Shown here: positions 1-6,848 of the stretch, in pieces
How positions within the stretch are numbered: position 1 is the first letter of the stretch
Layout of the letters: each line of letters starts with the position of its first letter
Origin: Deltaproteobacteria bacterium
GTDB taxonomy: Bacteria > Desulfobacterota > Binatia > Bin18
NCBI GenBank assembly: GCA_016874775.1
Contig: VGTJ01000041.1
Span: forward strand, 1-35,314
Length of the DNA stretch: 35,314 nucleotides
Direction of reading: 5' to 3'
Made by a program: the position numbers and the translations under genes
Notes under the pieces: generated by a model
Told to the model about the DNA's origin: nothing
Seen by the model: the letters and a program-made list of their open reading frames with translations, nothing else
The model's database searches: none

Positions 1-79
1 GTCGCCCGCGTTCATCCAGCTCTTCGACCAGACTTCGATACTTAGACCGAAGCCAGCACACAATGGTCTCGTCTCTCAT
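1..79 (-). CDS. Partial N-terminus, possibly a transposase (ISAzo13-like)
   Basis: The minus strand opens with ATG at 79-77 and stays open to the window edge, giving 26 complete codons that begin MRDETIVCWLRSKYRSLVEE and go on LDERGR. A purine-rich stretch (gagcaggg) lies just upstream of the ATG. The pattern of a charged helix followed by a Leu-Asp-Glu-Arg box resembles, from memory, the N-terminus of ISAzo13-family transposases. Only the first residues are in the window, so the catalytic domain cannot be seen and the call is tentative. It could be an unrelated short open frame. Confidence 0.35.
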   Translation of the reverse strand, partial: MRDETIVCWLRSKYRSLVEELDERGR

Positions 80-159
80 CCCTGCTCTTGTGCAGAGGCT
101 CTCCACTCCGGTCAATCACTATTGCGGTAAGTTGTTTCCTGCCACCGCCTTAGTGCGTT

Positions 160-181
160 GGGGACACCCCGAGGTGTCCCC
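160..181. repeat. Palindrome, ggggacacc arms
   Basis: Arms ggggacacc (160-168) and ggtgtcccc (173-181) are perfectly complementary around a 4-nt centre. It lies between the partial transposase and the SnoaL-like gene, 37 bp before the latter's start. There is no T-tract, so it is more likely a dispersed hairpin repeat than a terminator. Confidence 0.6.
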
Positions 182-217
182 AGGCTTCAGAACGGCTCAC
201 CTCAAAAGGGGGAATGT

Positions 218-643
218 ATGTCAAAAGCACCCAGCTTCACAGATGCACTTGAGCGAGTCCGGGTCGCCCTCGCAGCTATGGGTACTGGCAATCCTCAGCC
301 ATACATCGATTGCTGGGCAGTATCTGATGATGCAACACTCTTCGGCGCCTGGGGACCTATTGAGAAAGGATATGCACAACTCTCGGAAACCTTTCGATGG
401 GTCGGCAGCCGCTTCGGAGGTGGACAACTTATCCCGGAGAACACAGTTGTTTTCACTAGCGGTGATCTCGCTTACACGGTTGGCTTCGAGCGAGGGGAGT
501 TCAACATTGATGGAGGGACGAAGCAGCCGATGACAATCCGTGTGACACATATTTACCGCAGATTTGGCGAAGACTGGCAATTGGTGCATCGCCATGCGGA
601 TTTTCCTCCAGCAGCTCAGAGGAAAAATGGCGATGCCCACTGA
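218..643 (+). CDS. SnoaL-like / NTF2-fold protein
   Basis: A 141-residue protein of the SnoaL/DUF4440 (NTF2-like) type: a cone-shaped alpha+beta fold used by small isomerases, hydrolases and proteins of unknown role. The start at 218 is chosen because aaaaggggga lies just upstream; an in-frame ATG at 158 would run through the palindrome at 160-181. The N-terminal helix, the pocket strand SDDATLFGAWGPIEKGY and the closing strands THIYRRFGEDWQLVHRHADF are typical of the family. No catalytic residue set can be assigned, so the substrate is unknown. It is convergent with the crotonase gene that ends at 712. Confidence 0.75.
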   Translation: MSKAPSFTDALERVRVALAAMGTGNPQPYIDCWAVSDDATLFGAWGPIEKGYAQLSETFRWVGSRFGGGQLIPENTVVFTSGDLAYTVGFERGEFNIDGGTKQPMTIRVTHIYRRFGEDWQLVHRHADFPPAAQRKNGDAH

Positions 644-688
644 AGAAGCGGCAGGGGTCCTTCACTTTTGGTTCCTTCAGACGTGCCT

Positions 689-705
689 GGTGGGCGATGC
701 CCACC
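689..705. repeat. Hairpin repeat ggtgggc-N3-gcccacc
   Basis: Perfect 7-bp stem with a gat loop, followed by ctacg, between two convergent genes. The same ggtgggc/gcccacc hairpin with adjacent gtaggg occurs at 9372-9388, so this is a dispersed family. It may act as a shared transcript end for both genes, but has no T-tract. Confidence 0.6.
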
Positions 706-711
706 CTACGA

Positions 712-1509
712 CTATCTCCCCTTAAACACCGGCTTGCGCTTTTCACGCCATGCTTTGTGCGCTTCGTGGCTGTCTTCGGTCTGTCCGAGTAACATGAAAC
801 GATAAATATCCGTGTGTGCAGCCTCTTTCAGCGAGGCGATATCTAACCCTTTGTTAAGTGACTCTTTGGCCAGCTTCACTGCCAGTGGTGGTAAGGCAGC
901 AAGCCGTTTGGCATAGTTGTAGGCGAGCGGCATCAGTTCGGGTTGTGGCACCACTTTATTCACCAAGCCGACGCGATACGCCTCTGCTGCAGTAATCCGC
1001 TCACCGAGCAGTATCATCTCCATCGCTTTTCCACGTCCCACATAGCGTGCGAGGCGCACGGCACCACCGTACGCTGGGATGATTCCCAATGGTACTTGTG
1101 GCAAACCGAGTTCAGCATTGTCAGACGCTAACAAGATGTCACCACACAACGTAATCAGACAACCGATACCCACAGCAAAGCCGTTAATCGCCACAACGAC
1201 CGGCTTGGGATAATCAGCTACAGCATTGAACACAGCAAAGCCACGCGGGCTCACGGTCGACAAGTGCTCACCAGGCGAATTCACACGATGAGTCTTGGGA
1301 TTGCCCAAGTCTGCACCAGCCGAGAAGGCTTGCGTACCCGCACCGGTCATCACCGTCACTAACACTTCTGGGTCGTCTTCCATCATCTTGAACACATCGA
1401 CCACATCTTCGGACATTTGGGTGGTCCACGCGTTCCTCTTCTCCGGGCGGTTGAATGTCACCGTGGCGATGTTTCCATCTTTTGTGTAGAGCAGCGTTTC
1501 GTAGGACAT
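712..1509 (-). CDS. Enoyl-CoA hydratase/isomerase family protein, atypical active site
   Basis: A 265-residue crotonase-fold protein. The start MSYETLLYTKDG is chosen because ggaggt lies 6-7 bp upstream; the longer open frame runs back into the heptamer array at 1522-1549. The N-terminal motif VTFNRPEKRNAW and the CoA/oxyanion-hole loop AFSAGADLG are present. Both glutamates used by classical hydratases are missing: the usual GxGCELALxCD box reads GIGCLITLCGD and the second PE box reads LPQVPLGIIP. It therefore probably performs another crotonase-superfamily reaction such as isomerisation, hydrolysis or C-C cleavage, or acts on an unusual substrate. It is not in an operon with CoA genes here. 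Confidence 0.85.
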   Translation of the reverse strand: MSYETLLYTKDGNIATVTFNRPEKRNAWTTQMSEDVVDVFKMMEDDPEVLVTVMTGAGTQAFSAGADLGNPKTHRVNSPGEHLSTVSPRGFAVFNAVADYPKPVVVAINGFAVGIGCLITLCGDILLASDNAELGLPQVPLGIIPAYGGAVRLARYVGRGKAMEMILLGERITAAEAYRVGLVNKVVPQPELMPLAYNYAKRLAALPPLAVKLAKESLNKGLDIASLKEAAHTDIYRFMLLGQTEDSHEAHKAWREKRKPVFKGR

Positions 1510-1521
1510 AAGACCTCCGTT

Positions 1522-1549
1522 GCGTAAAACGTAAGATGTAATGCGTAAA
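1522..1549. repeat. Heptamer array, GCGTAAA type
   Basis: Four consecutive 7-bp units: GCGTAAA, ACGTAAG, ATGTAAT, GCGTAAA. The array sits 13 bp upstream of the crotonase start at 1509, in its leader. The related CGTAATN array is at 9790-9896 and an ACGTGAN array is at 28474-28508. Confidence 0.7.
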
Positions 1550-1554
1550 AACAA

Positions 1555-1792
1555 GGGGCTAGGGGCTGGGGACTTGGGGCTTGTGGGGAGGAGGAACTAG
1601 TAGTCAGTCACACTGAATTTGAGGGCTCATTTTTGTCATGCCCGCGGAGGCGGGCATCCAAGATTTGCAAGCAGAAGCCTCGTCTTCACCTCCCTGGATT
1701 CCCGCGTTCGCGGGAATGACGCCGCCAGATCCACCCCTCAGAATCAACATGACTGACTACTAGTCCCTAGCCTCCAGCCCCTAGTCCCAAGT
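1555..1792. repeat. Inverted pair of heptamer arrays, GGGGCTN type, enclosing two hairpins
   Basis: The left arm has units GGGGCTA, GGGGCTG, GGGACTT, GGGGCTT, GTGGGGA (1555-1589). It is followed by a perfect 15-bp inverted repeat, actagtagtcagtca (1596-1610) and its complement (1750-1764). The right arm (1757-1792) read on the minus strand gives ACTTGGG, ACTAGGG, GCTGGAG, GCTAGGG, ACTAGTA. Between the arms are two dispersed hairpins, 1638-1657 (atgcccgc stem) and 1698-1717 (attcccgcg stem). The whole gap between the crotonase start and the DUF1329 stop is filled by repeats and holds no gene. Confidence 0.75.
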
Positions 1793-1794
1793 TT

Positions 1795-3150
1795 TCACTC
1801 CTTCCCATTCCCACTGACCTCGAAAACCATATGCCCCGCTTCTTCCTGCGCGGCAACGCGTGCAGCAACTTCGGGAGTCAGTTCGATCCGCCGGTGCTCA
1901 GGGAATTTGTCACGATACAACAACGGACGCAAATAGAACTGATCAGGATAATCAACTTGCGCGCGGCTTTTGTACGGGCTCAAAAACCAGCCGCGCCGGA
2001 GAAATTCAGGATTGAAATACGCCTCCCAGCGATCCTCGAGCCAATTCACTTTACGGTGATAGTCATGAAACCCGGCAGTCATAATATCGATATCTGTCGC
2101 CCAGTAGAGCACCACCAGTGGTGTGTATCCTCGTCGACCGTCTTCGGGATATTCATTACGCTCTAAGCGTTCAGCAACCATGCGGAGTTTTCCACTCTGG
2201 TCATATTGCTCGATGCGGATGGGACAAAATAATTTCTTATCGATCCAGTAGATCAACTTGCTGCAGTAGTAATCTGGCAGCCATTCTGGTCGCGGCACTG
2301 ATTCCACTACATAACACTCCACCCCACCATCCGCTGTGTAGGCTGGATACGTATCTCCCATCACTTTTAGTGCTTTCGTCTCCTGTTCGTAGACAGTGCC
2401 ATCTTGTCGCGTGATCGGCACCATCGTCCGTGTGTTGGGAAAGCGCACGGTAGTGTGCAGCACATCAGTGCCAAGAATCTGCCAGGAGAACTCCCACGGG
2501 TCGCGTCCCTGCAAGTCATCAAACGATTGCGCGTTATATGGGAACCGATCCGTACGGCGTGGCTGGGGCTGACGACGGATACGACGCAGCCCAGGTCGGT
2601 ACAAATAACGATCCTGCTTCTTAGTGAAGGAATGGTCGGTGCGATACTCGAACCATAACTGTTGATCACCATCCTGTTCTGGTGGACTGGTAAATTGCGA
2701 GAACGCTCGCATGTACTGCGTTCCTGCCGGCATACGCAGCAGGCTCGCCACTCCGTCTTGGGGGAAATAAAGAATCGCCGTGTTGTTCTTCAAGGTGGTG
2801 AGAATGTACCCATCGGCCGTCATACTTTGCACGGTGCTGAGCCAAATGTGTGAGAAACGCGGACGCAAGGTATCGAGCTCAAAGGCGAGATAGCCGAGTT
2901 CTTCCGCTGTGTATGGAGGCGTGAAGGGGTATGGTTCGGCTGGAAGATACGGGATCTCAGCATCACGTGGAGTTTCGTTCCGGAGGTCAATTTCCACCCG
3001 TTCATCAGCCGAGAGTTGTTCTAGGGTTTTCCAACTTTTGCTCACTCCTTGAGCAAAAGCAGGCAGCGCACAGGTCAATCCAAGGCTGACGAACACCGTG
3101 AACACTACTACACAAGAGCATCGTGCTTGGTATGATATGTATGTATGCAT
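1795..3150 (-). CDS. DUF1329 domain exported protein
   Basis: A 451-residue protein with an N-terminal hydrophobic segment (about residues 13-33) ending ALPAFAQ, read as a Sec signal peptide. The mature part has the DUF1329 pattern: a long LolA/LolB-like beta-rich domain with repeated Tyr/Trp/Arg-rich strands, such as YRTDHSFTKKQDRYLYRPGLR (about 169-189) and LPDYYCSKLIYWIDKK. Family members are envelope proteins, often next to DUF1302 outer-membrane proteins and linked to hydrophobic substrate or lipid handling; no DUF1302 partner is in this window. Its ATG (3150-3148) overlaps the divergent DUF309 start codon, so its promoter must lie within DUF309 coding sequence. No Shine-Dalgarno is seen. 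Confidence 0.8.
   Translation of the reverse strand: MHTYISYQARCSCVVVFTVFVSLGLTCALPAFAQGVSKSWKTLEQLSADERVEIDLRNETPRDAEIPYLPAEPYPFTPPYTAEELGYLAFELDTLRPRFSHIWLSTVQSMTADGYILTTLKNNTAILYFPQDGVASLLRMPAGTQYMRAFSQFTSPPEQDGDQQLWFEYRTDHSFTKKQDRYLYRPGLRRIRRQPQPRRTDRFPYNAQSFDDLQGRDPWEFSWQILGTDVLHTTVRFPNTRTMVPITRQDGTVYEQETKALKVMGDTYPAYTADGGVECYVVESVPRPEWLPDYYCSKLIYWIDKKLFCPIRIEQYDQSGKLRMVAERLERNEYPEDGRRGYTPLVVLYWATDIDIMTAGFHDYHRKVNWLEDRWEAYFNPEFLRRGWFLSPYKSRAQVDYPDQFYLRPLLYRDKFPEHRRIELTPEVAARVAAQEEAGHMVFEVSGNGKE
3131..3136 (+). promoter_or_regulatory. Possible -10 element for a leaderless DUF309 mRNA
   Basis: TATGAT (5 of 6 to consensus) lies 9 bp before the DUF309 ATG at 3145. If used, transcription would begin at or within a few bases of that ATG, which also lacks a Shine-Dalgarno. 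No good -35 is seen at the matching distance, so this is weak. Confidence 0.25.
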
Positions 3151-3510
3151 GAGAAATTCACAGAAGCAATTTCATTATTTAATCAACGTGAATACTTCAC
3201 CTGCCACCAACTCCTGGAAGACATGTGGCATGATGCAGAAGGTGACGACCGTCATTTCTACGAAGGATTGATTCGGCTTGCAACCGGTATGCATCTGCGC
3301 GTTAACCGCCGCATCCCACAAGGCGCGATTAATCTCCTCAAGCAAGGCTTGATGCGTCTGGAAAATTACCGACCAGTGTATTTGACCGTTGATGTCGCAC
3401 GGTTATACACCGACATCGAATCACATCTTGAGGAGGTCAAAGCCTCAAAGAGCCCACAAGCCGGGTTTTTCGAGCGCTGGCGTGCACCGCGGATATATTT
3501 TGTCAGTTAG
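3145..3510 (+). CDS. DUF309 domain protein
   Basis: A 121-residue helical protein. It carries the DUF309 signature: Phe-Asn-x-Arg-Glu-Tyr-Phe-x-Cys-His-x-x-Leu-Glu-x-x-Trp near the N-terminus (residues 13-28), then FYEGLIRLATGMHLRVNRRI (about 38-57) and a GAINLLKQGLMRL helix. The family is widespread and its function is unknown; the conserved His, Glu and Trp suggest a small ligand or metal site (inference). The gene is squeezed between two minus-strand neighbours: its start overlaps that of DUF1329 by 6 bp and its TAG overlaps the TAA of the DUF4124 gene by 3 bp. Confidence 0.85.
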   Translation: MHEKFTEAISLFNQREYFTCHQLLEDMWHDAEGDDRHFYEGLIRLATGMHLRVNRRIPQGAINLLKQGLMRLENYRPVYLTVDVARLYTDIESHLEEVKASKSPQAGFFERWRAPRIYFVS

Positions 3511-4127
3511 TACGTCTTCAACTTCTTCGAGGGCACGATGCGACTATGGGGAATTCGTAACGAACCACGTTTCCGCGCTCCATAAATGGGTCCAACGGTA
3601 CTTCCACAACGTGGAGTCGCTTCCCACGACATTTTATCGCCAATCGGCACGGAGTAACTCCCGGAAAACTGCGCAGCTTCCCCTTTGTTGATGCCATTCG
3701 GCGCGGCTGCCAACTCGATCCTTCCACTCACTCTGCCTAACTCATCGATCACGGCAACTTCCACAGCCGGAGCATCACACGGCCCACGGCCACCATTGCG
3801 CATCGTCCCTGAAATCCAGAAGGTCCCGTTCGGATATTCCACCCAGGCCTTTGGTTGGCGTAAACTTGGAGAGGGTAAGCTTGGACGTTGCACCCGCCCT
3901 CTCCTACCGCGTGAAGATTCAGACGGCTCTTTCGTCTCGGGCGTTGCCGATTGTCCACCAGGCGTTGAGAATGGTGCAGTATCTTTTAGGAACGGCGCAG
4001 CTCCGGCTTTGGGGGGCTTATCTCCGTAGTGAATCACCCCTTTCTCATCTTCCCATTTGTAGATGTCTTGGGCATAGACCGGCAATACGGGAAGGCTCAG
4101 ACAAGCGATCACTACAAGTGTTCTCAC
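3507..4127 (-). CDS. DUF4124 domain exported protein
   Basis: A 206-residue protein starting with GTG at 4127, chosen because aaggag lies 6 bp upstream and the reading then begins directly with a signal peptide, VRTLVVIACLSLPVLPVYAQ. The mature N-terminus, DIYKWEDEKGVIHYGDKPP, is the DUF4124 signature. A low-complexity Pro/Ser/Arg linker (about 45-85) follows, then a beta-sandwich-like C-terminal domain with FWISGTMRNGGRGPC and a second Cys near the end, possibly a disulfide. The family is periplasmic or envelope-associated with no fixed function. It is convergent with DUF309 and their stops overlap. Confidence 0.8.
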   Translation of the reverse strand: MRTLVVIACLSLPVLPVYAQDIYKWEDEKGVIHYGDKPPKAGAAPFLKDTAPFSTPGGQSATPETKEPSESSRGRRGRVQRPSLPSPSLRQPKAWVEYPNGTFWISGTMRNGGRGPCDAPAVEVAVIDELGRVSGRIELAAAPNGINKGEAAQFSGSYSVPIGDKMSWEATPRCGSTVGPIYGARKRGSLRIPHSRIVPSKKLKTY

Positions 4128-4247
4128 GCTCTGCTCCTTCAAGATAGACTGGGACTTCCTGTTATAAAGGGAGAGCGCAATACACCGCAAGTATCGCGGT
4201 CCCATTGCGTCCCGTCAGGTTTTCTTATAGGCCAAGGGCTCACCTCC

Positions 4248-4274
4248 AGCATCTGGGTGTTCACTGCAGATGCT
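4248..4274. other. Short inverted repeat before the aminotransferase gene
   Basis: agcatctg (4248-4255) and cagatgct (4267-4274) form an 8-bp stem in the 178-bp gap between the DUF4124 start and the aminotransferase start. It could be an operator or leader hairpin. Nothing else is recognised in this gap. Confidence 0.3.
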
Positions 4275-4305
4275 AGGATATGCAAAGTGAGGAGTCCAAA
4301 CGCTC

Positions 4306-5373
4306 ATGGCAACGACAATTCCCGTCACCCGTACGACGAGTCCGAAGGCAAAGCCGCGCGATGAGGAACTCGGCTTTGGCCGTTATTTTACTGACCATAT
4401 GTTCCTGATGGATGCCACTGCCGATCAAGGCTGGCATAATCCACGCGTCGTACCGTACGGACCATTGACGTTAGAACCCTCAGCCGCCGTGTTGCATTAT
4501 AGCCAGGAAATTTTTGAAGGCTTGAAAGCCTACCGCTCCCCACGCGGAACAACTCTGCTCTTCCGCCCGGAGAAAAATGCCGCACGTCTGAATCATTCGT
4601 GTGAACGCATGTGCATGCCGAAGATGGATGAAGAAGTATTTTTATCAGCCATCAAAAGTGTCGTCTCGGTTGATCGCGATTGGGTGCCCCGCGCACCAGG
4701 CACCTCTTTGTATATTCGTCCAGCCATGATCGCCACCGAACCATTCTTAGGCGTGCGTCCGTCAACCAGCTATCTGTTCTTCGTCATCCTCTCGCCGGTT
4801 GGTGCGTATTATGCGGAAGGCTTTAACCCAGTGAAGATCCTAGTCGAAGATCACTATGTTCGCGCGGTGCGCGGTGGCACTGGCGATGCCAAAACTGGCG
4901 GCAATTATGCGGCCAGCTTAGCGGCTGCCGAAGAAGCGCATCACAAAGGGTATACCCAAGTCCTGTGGCTCGATGGGGTCGAGCGCAAATATATCGAAGA
5001 AGTCGGCTCGATGAACATTGCGTTCATCATCGATAATGAACTGATCACACCGTCACTCAATGGTTCGACCCTCGCCGGCATCACGCGTGACACCGTGTTA
5101 CAACTAGCGCGCGATTGGGGCATTCGGGTTGCCGAACGTCCAATCAGCATTGATGAAGTCTTTACCGCAGCCAAGAATGGCCGTTTGAGTGAAGTATTTG
5201 GCACCGGCACAGCCGCGGTCATCTCACCTGTTTGTGAACTGGCCTACAAAGGAGAGAAACTCCAGATTGGTGACGGCAAGGTCGGACCGATCGCTCAGCG
5301 CCTGTTCGATGACATTTCCGCCATTCAGCGTGGCCTCAAGCCCGATCCGCATGGGTGGATGGTGGAGATCTAG
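4306..5373 (+). CDS. ilvE: Branched-chain amino acid aminotransferase
   Basis: A 355-residue fold-type IV PLP enzyme of the long (eukaryote-like, BCAT/IlvE2) subgroup. It interconverts Val, Leu and Ile with their 2-oxo acids in the cytosol using glutamate. Visible motifs: HYSQEIFEGLKAYR (64-77), RPEKNAARLNHSCERM, YIRPAMIAT, and the PLP site GGTGDAKTGGNYAAS with Schiff-base lysine K196. Near the C-terminus are FGTGTAAVISPV and the ending DPHGWMVEI, close to the usual end. GTGAGGAG lies about 11 bp before the ATG. It is monocistronic; no other ilv or leu genes are nearby, so it may serve either synthesis or breakdown. Confidence 0.93.
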   Translation: MATTIPVTRTTSPKAKPRDEELGFGRYFTDHMFLMDATADQGWHNPRVVPYGPLTLEPSAAVLHYSQEIFEGLKAYRSPRGTTLLFRPEKNAARLNHSCERMCMPKMDEEVFLSAIKSVVSVDRDWVPRAPGTSLYIRPAMIATEPFLGVRPSTSYLFFVILSPVGAYYAEGFNPVKILVEDHYVRAVRGGTGDAKTGGNYAASLAAAEEAHHKGYTQVLWLDGVERKYIEEVGSMNIAFIIDNELITPSLNGSTLAGITRDTVLQLARDWGIRVAERPISIDEVFTAAKNGRLSEVFGTGTAAVISPVCELAYKGEKLQIGDGKVGPIAQRLFDDISAIQRGLKPDPHGWMVEI

Positions 5374-5383
5374 GGCCTAGAAA

Positions 5384-5400
5384 CTTGGGGCTTGGGGTTT
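5384..5400. repeat. Short heptamer repeat, ACTTGGG/GCTTGGG
   Basis: Directly after the aminotransferase stop, ACTTGGG, GCTTGGG and GTTTGAG are laid head to tail. It belongs to the GGGGCTN family seen at 1555-1792 and 26233-26295. Confidence 0.5.
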
Positions 5401-5449
5401 GAGAGGAAGAGGGTTCCGCTATGCGTGTTCCACCAAGCATTAGAAAGGT

Positions 5450-5700
5450 GCGGCAGCGGCGGGCACGCCACCAGAGTCGTCGCGTAGGGAACCAACTGAT
5501 ACTCACCTGCGATGTTGTCACGGTTTGTGTGGTGATCAGCGGCGCCGCGATCGTACTGGAGTCATCGATTTCAATCGTATAGGACGCTGCCCCCGCGACA
5601 TCACTCCAATCGAAGTCAATCGTTTGTCCCGCGGAGAAGCGTGCATCATTGGTAGGGCTGATCAATGTCGGAGCCGGGAGCGTCCCGCCCCCTTTGACAA
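5450..5700 (-). pseudogene. Remnant of a fibronectin/Ig-like domain protein
   Basis: Minus-strand translation upstream of and through 5665 gives GGGTLPAPTLISPTNDAR and then FDWSDVAGAASYTIEIDDS, a linker plus beta-sandwich repeat common in secreted multidomain bacterial proteins. After LWWRARR (about 5455) the frame continues into sequence that no longer resembles the domain. Upstream of the Gly-rich linker no matching gene body or start is found. It is therefore a stranded internal fragment about 80 codons long, without start, signal peptide or C-terminus. It was probably left by deletion or rearrangement around the nearby repeats. Confidence 0.55.
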
Positions 5701-5799
5701 AGAGGGCCGCGCAAAGCGCGGGAGGATTGCCGCGTTTTCACAGGAGAAACCTCGGCATTTCTCAACAGTATCTTTTAAGGCCGGGAAAGCGGCACCATG

Positions 5800-6120
5800 A
5801 TATTCCTCGCGTCGCTGCGCGACGCGGAGCGGGGGTAATAGGTTCCTTCGTACCGGGGGTTAAAACCCTTTTAGGGGTAGGCTTTTGCGGTGAGAAAAGA
5901 CGAGACGTCATGCCCGCGAATGCGGGAATCCAGGGAGAATACGCAATAGTTCAGGGGTGAAGCTCCTGGATGCCCGCCTGCGCGGGCATGGCGAACACGC
6001 GGATCCTCACGAGGGGAAATCCGCGCCAATTGTGGCTTGGATAAAAAACCTACCCTTATGAGGGGTTAAAACCCCCGGCTACTATCTACCCGTCCCTACG
6101 GGACGAAATGAGCTAAACAG
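5800..6120. repeat. Cluster of dispersed hairpin repeats in a gene-free gap
   Basis: The gap 5701-6181 holds no gene. It contains several hairpins: cgcgtc-gct-gcgcgacgcg near 5809-5827; atgcccgcgaatgcgggaat-type (about 5910-5929); atgcccgc/gcgggcat (5970-5989); cgcggat/atccgcg (about 5998-6026); and cgtccc-ta-cgggacg (about 6091-6105). ggggttaaaaccc-like words occur on both sides. The atgcccgc element is the same family as 1638-1657. These look like REP-type dispersed palindromes gathered in one place. Confidence 0.6.
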
Positions 6121-6123
6121 TCA

Positions 6124-6156
6124 TAAAATAAAAAGGGCGCACAACAGTGCACCCCT
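6124..6156 (-). terminator. Rho-independent terminator of the flavin reductase gene
   Basis: Read on the minus strand, a stem gggtgcac / gtgcgccc (one G-U pair, 4-nt loop) is followed at once by TTTTTATTTT. It lies 26 bp beyond the flavin reductase stop codon, the expected place and shape for an intrinsic terminator. Confidence 0.7.
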
Positions 6157-6181
6157 ATAATACGAGCAAGCATCAGTTTCT

Positions 6182-6661
6182 CTACCCGCCGTAATTCAAA
6201 TTCAACTCTTTCAGCGTCAGCGCGTCGCTTTGCTTCTTTAGTCCGGCCTCAACCACTTCACCAACCACGACGGTGTGATCGCCATATTCATGGAAGCCAA
6301 CGACCTTGCACTCAACCCACGCCGGCGCATCGCTGAGAATCGGGCAGCCGGTATTGGCCCCGGTCTCATAGCCGAACCCACCGAGTTTGCCACCTTCAGG
6401 CTCGACGTGTTTGAAGAACGCAAACGCCTGATCTTTCTGGCCGGTGCCCAGGAAACTGATGCTGAACACTTTGCCGTTCTTCACCATGCCGTGCGCACCA
6501 GAGTCGCCTTTCACGCCAACGACGACGAGTGGTGGCTTAAACGACACCTGCGTGGTCCAGTTGATTGTGGCGAAGGTAATTTTGTCGCCCTCTTTCGCTC
6601 CTAACACCTGTAAGCCGTACGGGATCATCCGAAGTGCAACCTTTCTTGCTGCTTCATCCAT
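6182..6661 (-). CDS. Flavin reductase-like FMN-binding protein
   Basis: A 159-residue protein of the flavin reductase-like (split-barrel) family. Members bind FMN and either supply reduced flavin to a monooxygenase or act as small reductases. The start has a strong ribosome site (aaggagg, 7 bp away). Family features are the strand GDKITFATINWTTQVSFKPP (about 21-40), where FMN phosphate contacts usually fall, VFSISFLGTGQKD, and a C-terminal GDHTVVVGEVVEAG strand. No oxygenase partner is adjacent; the chemoreceptor gene is divergent. Confidence 0.85.
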   Translation of the reverse strand: MDEAARKVALRMIPYGLQVLGAKEGDKITFATINWTTQVSFKPPLVVVGVKGDSGAHGMVKNGKVFSISFLGTGQKDQAFAFFKHVEPEGGKLGGFGYETGANTGCPILSDAPAWVECKVVGFHEYGDHTVVVGEVVEAGLKKQSDALTLKELNLNYGG

Positions 6662-6848
6662 GGTGGGTCCTCCTTACTGTTAATTTCTCGCGAGAATGGG
6701 CAGACGATAGCCGCCGACCTTCCTGTCTGTCAACTGAGGACACCCAAGTCCCTGCCAATGCCTCAGATTCATCTTAAGGAGCGCTCGCAGAAGTCGATAC
6801 TCCTAACAATACAAGTTTCGGGTTGTTTCTCACACTTAGTAAACAACG

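Noticed and set aside
4941-5222. Minus-strand frame inside ilvE
   Set aside because: Shadow of a clearly conserved aminotransferase; many similar shadows over proS, eno and the acyl-CoA genes were dropped for the same reason.
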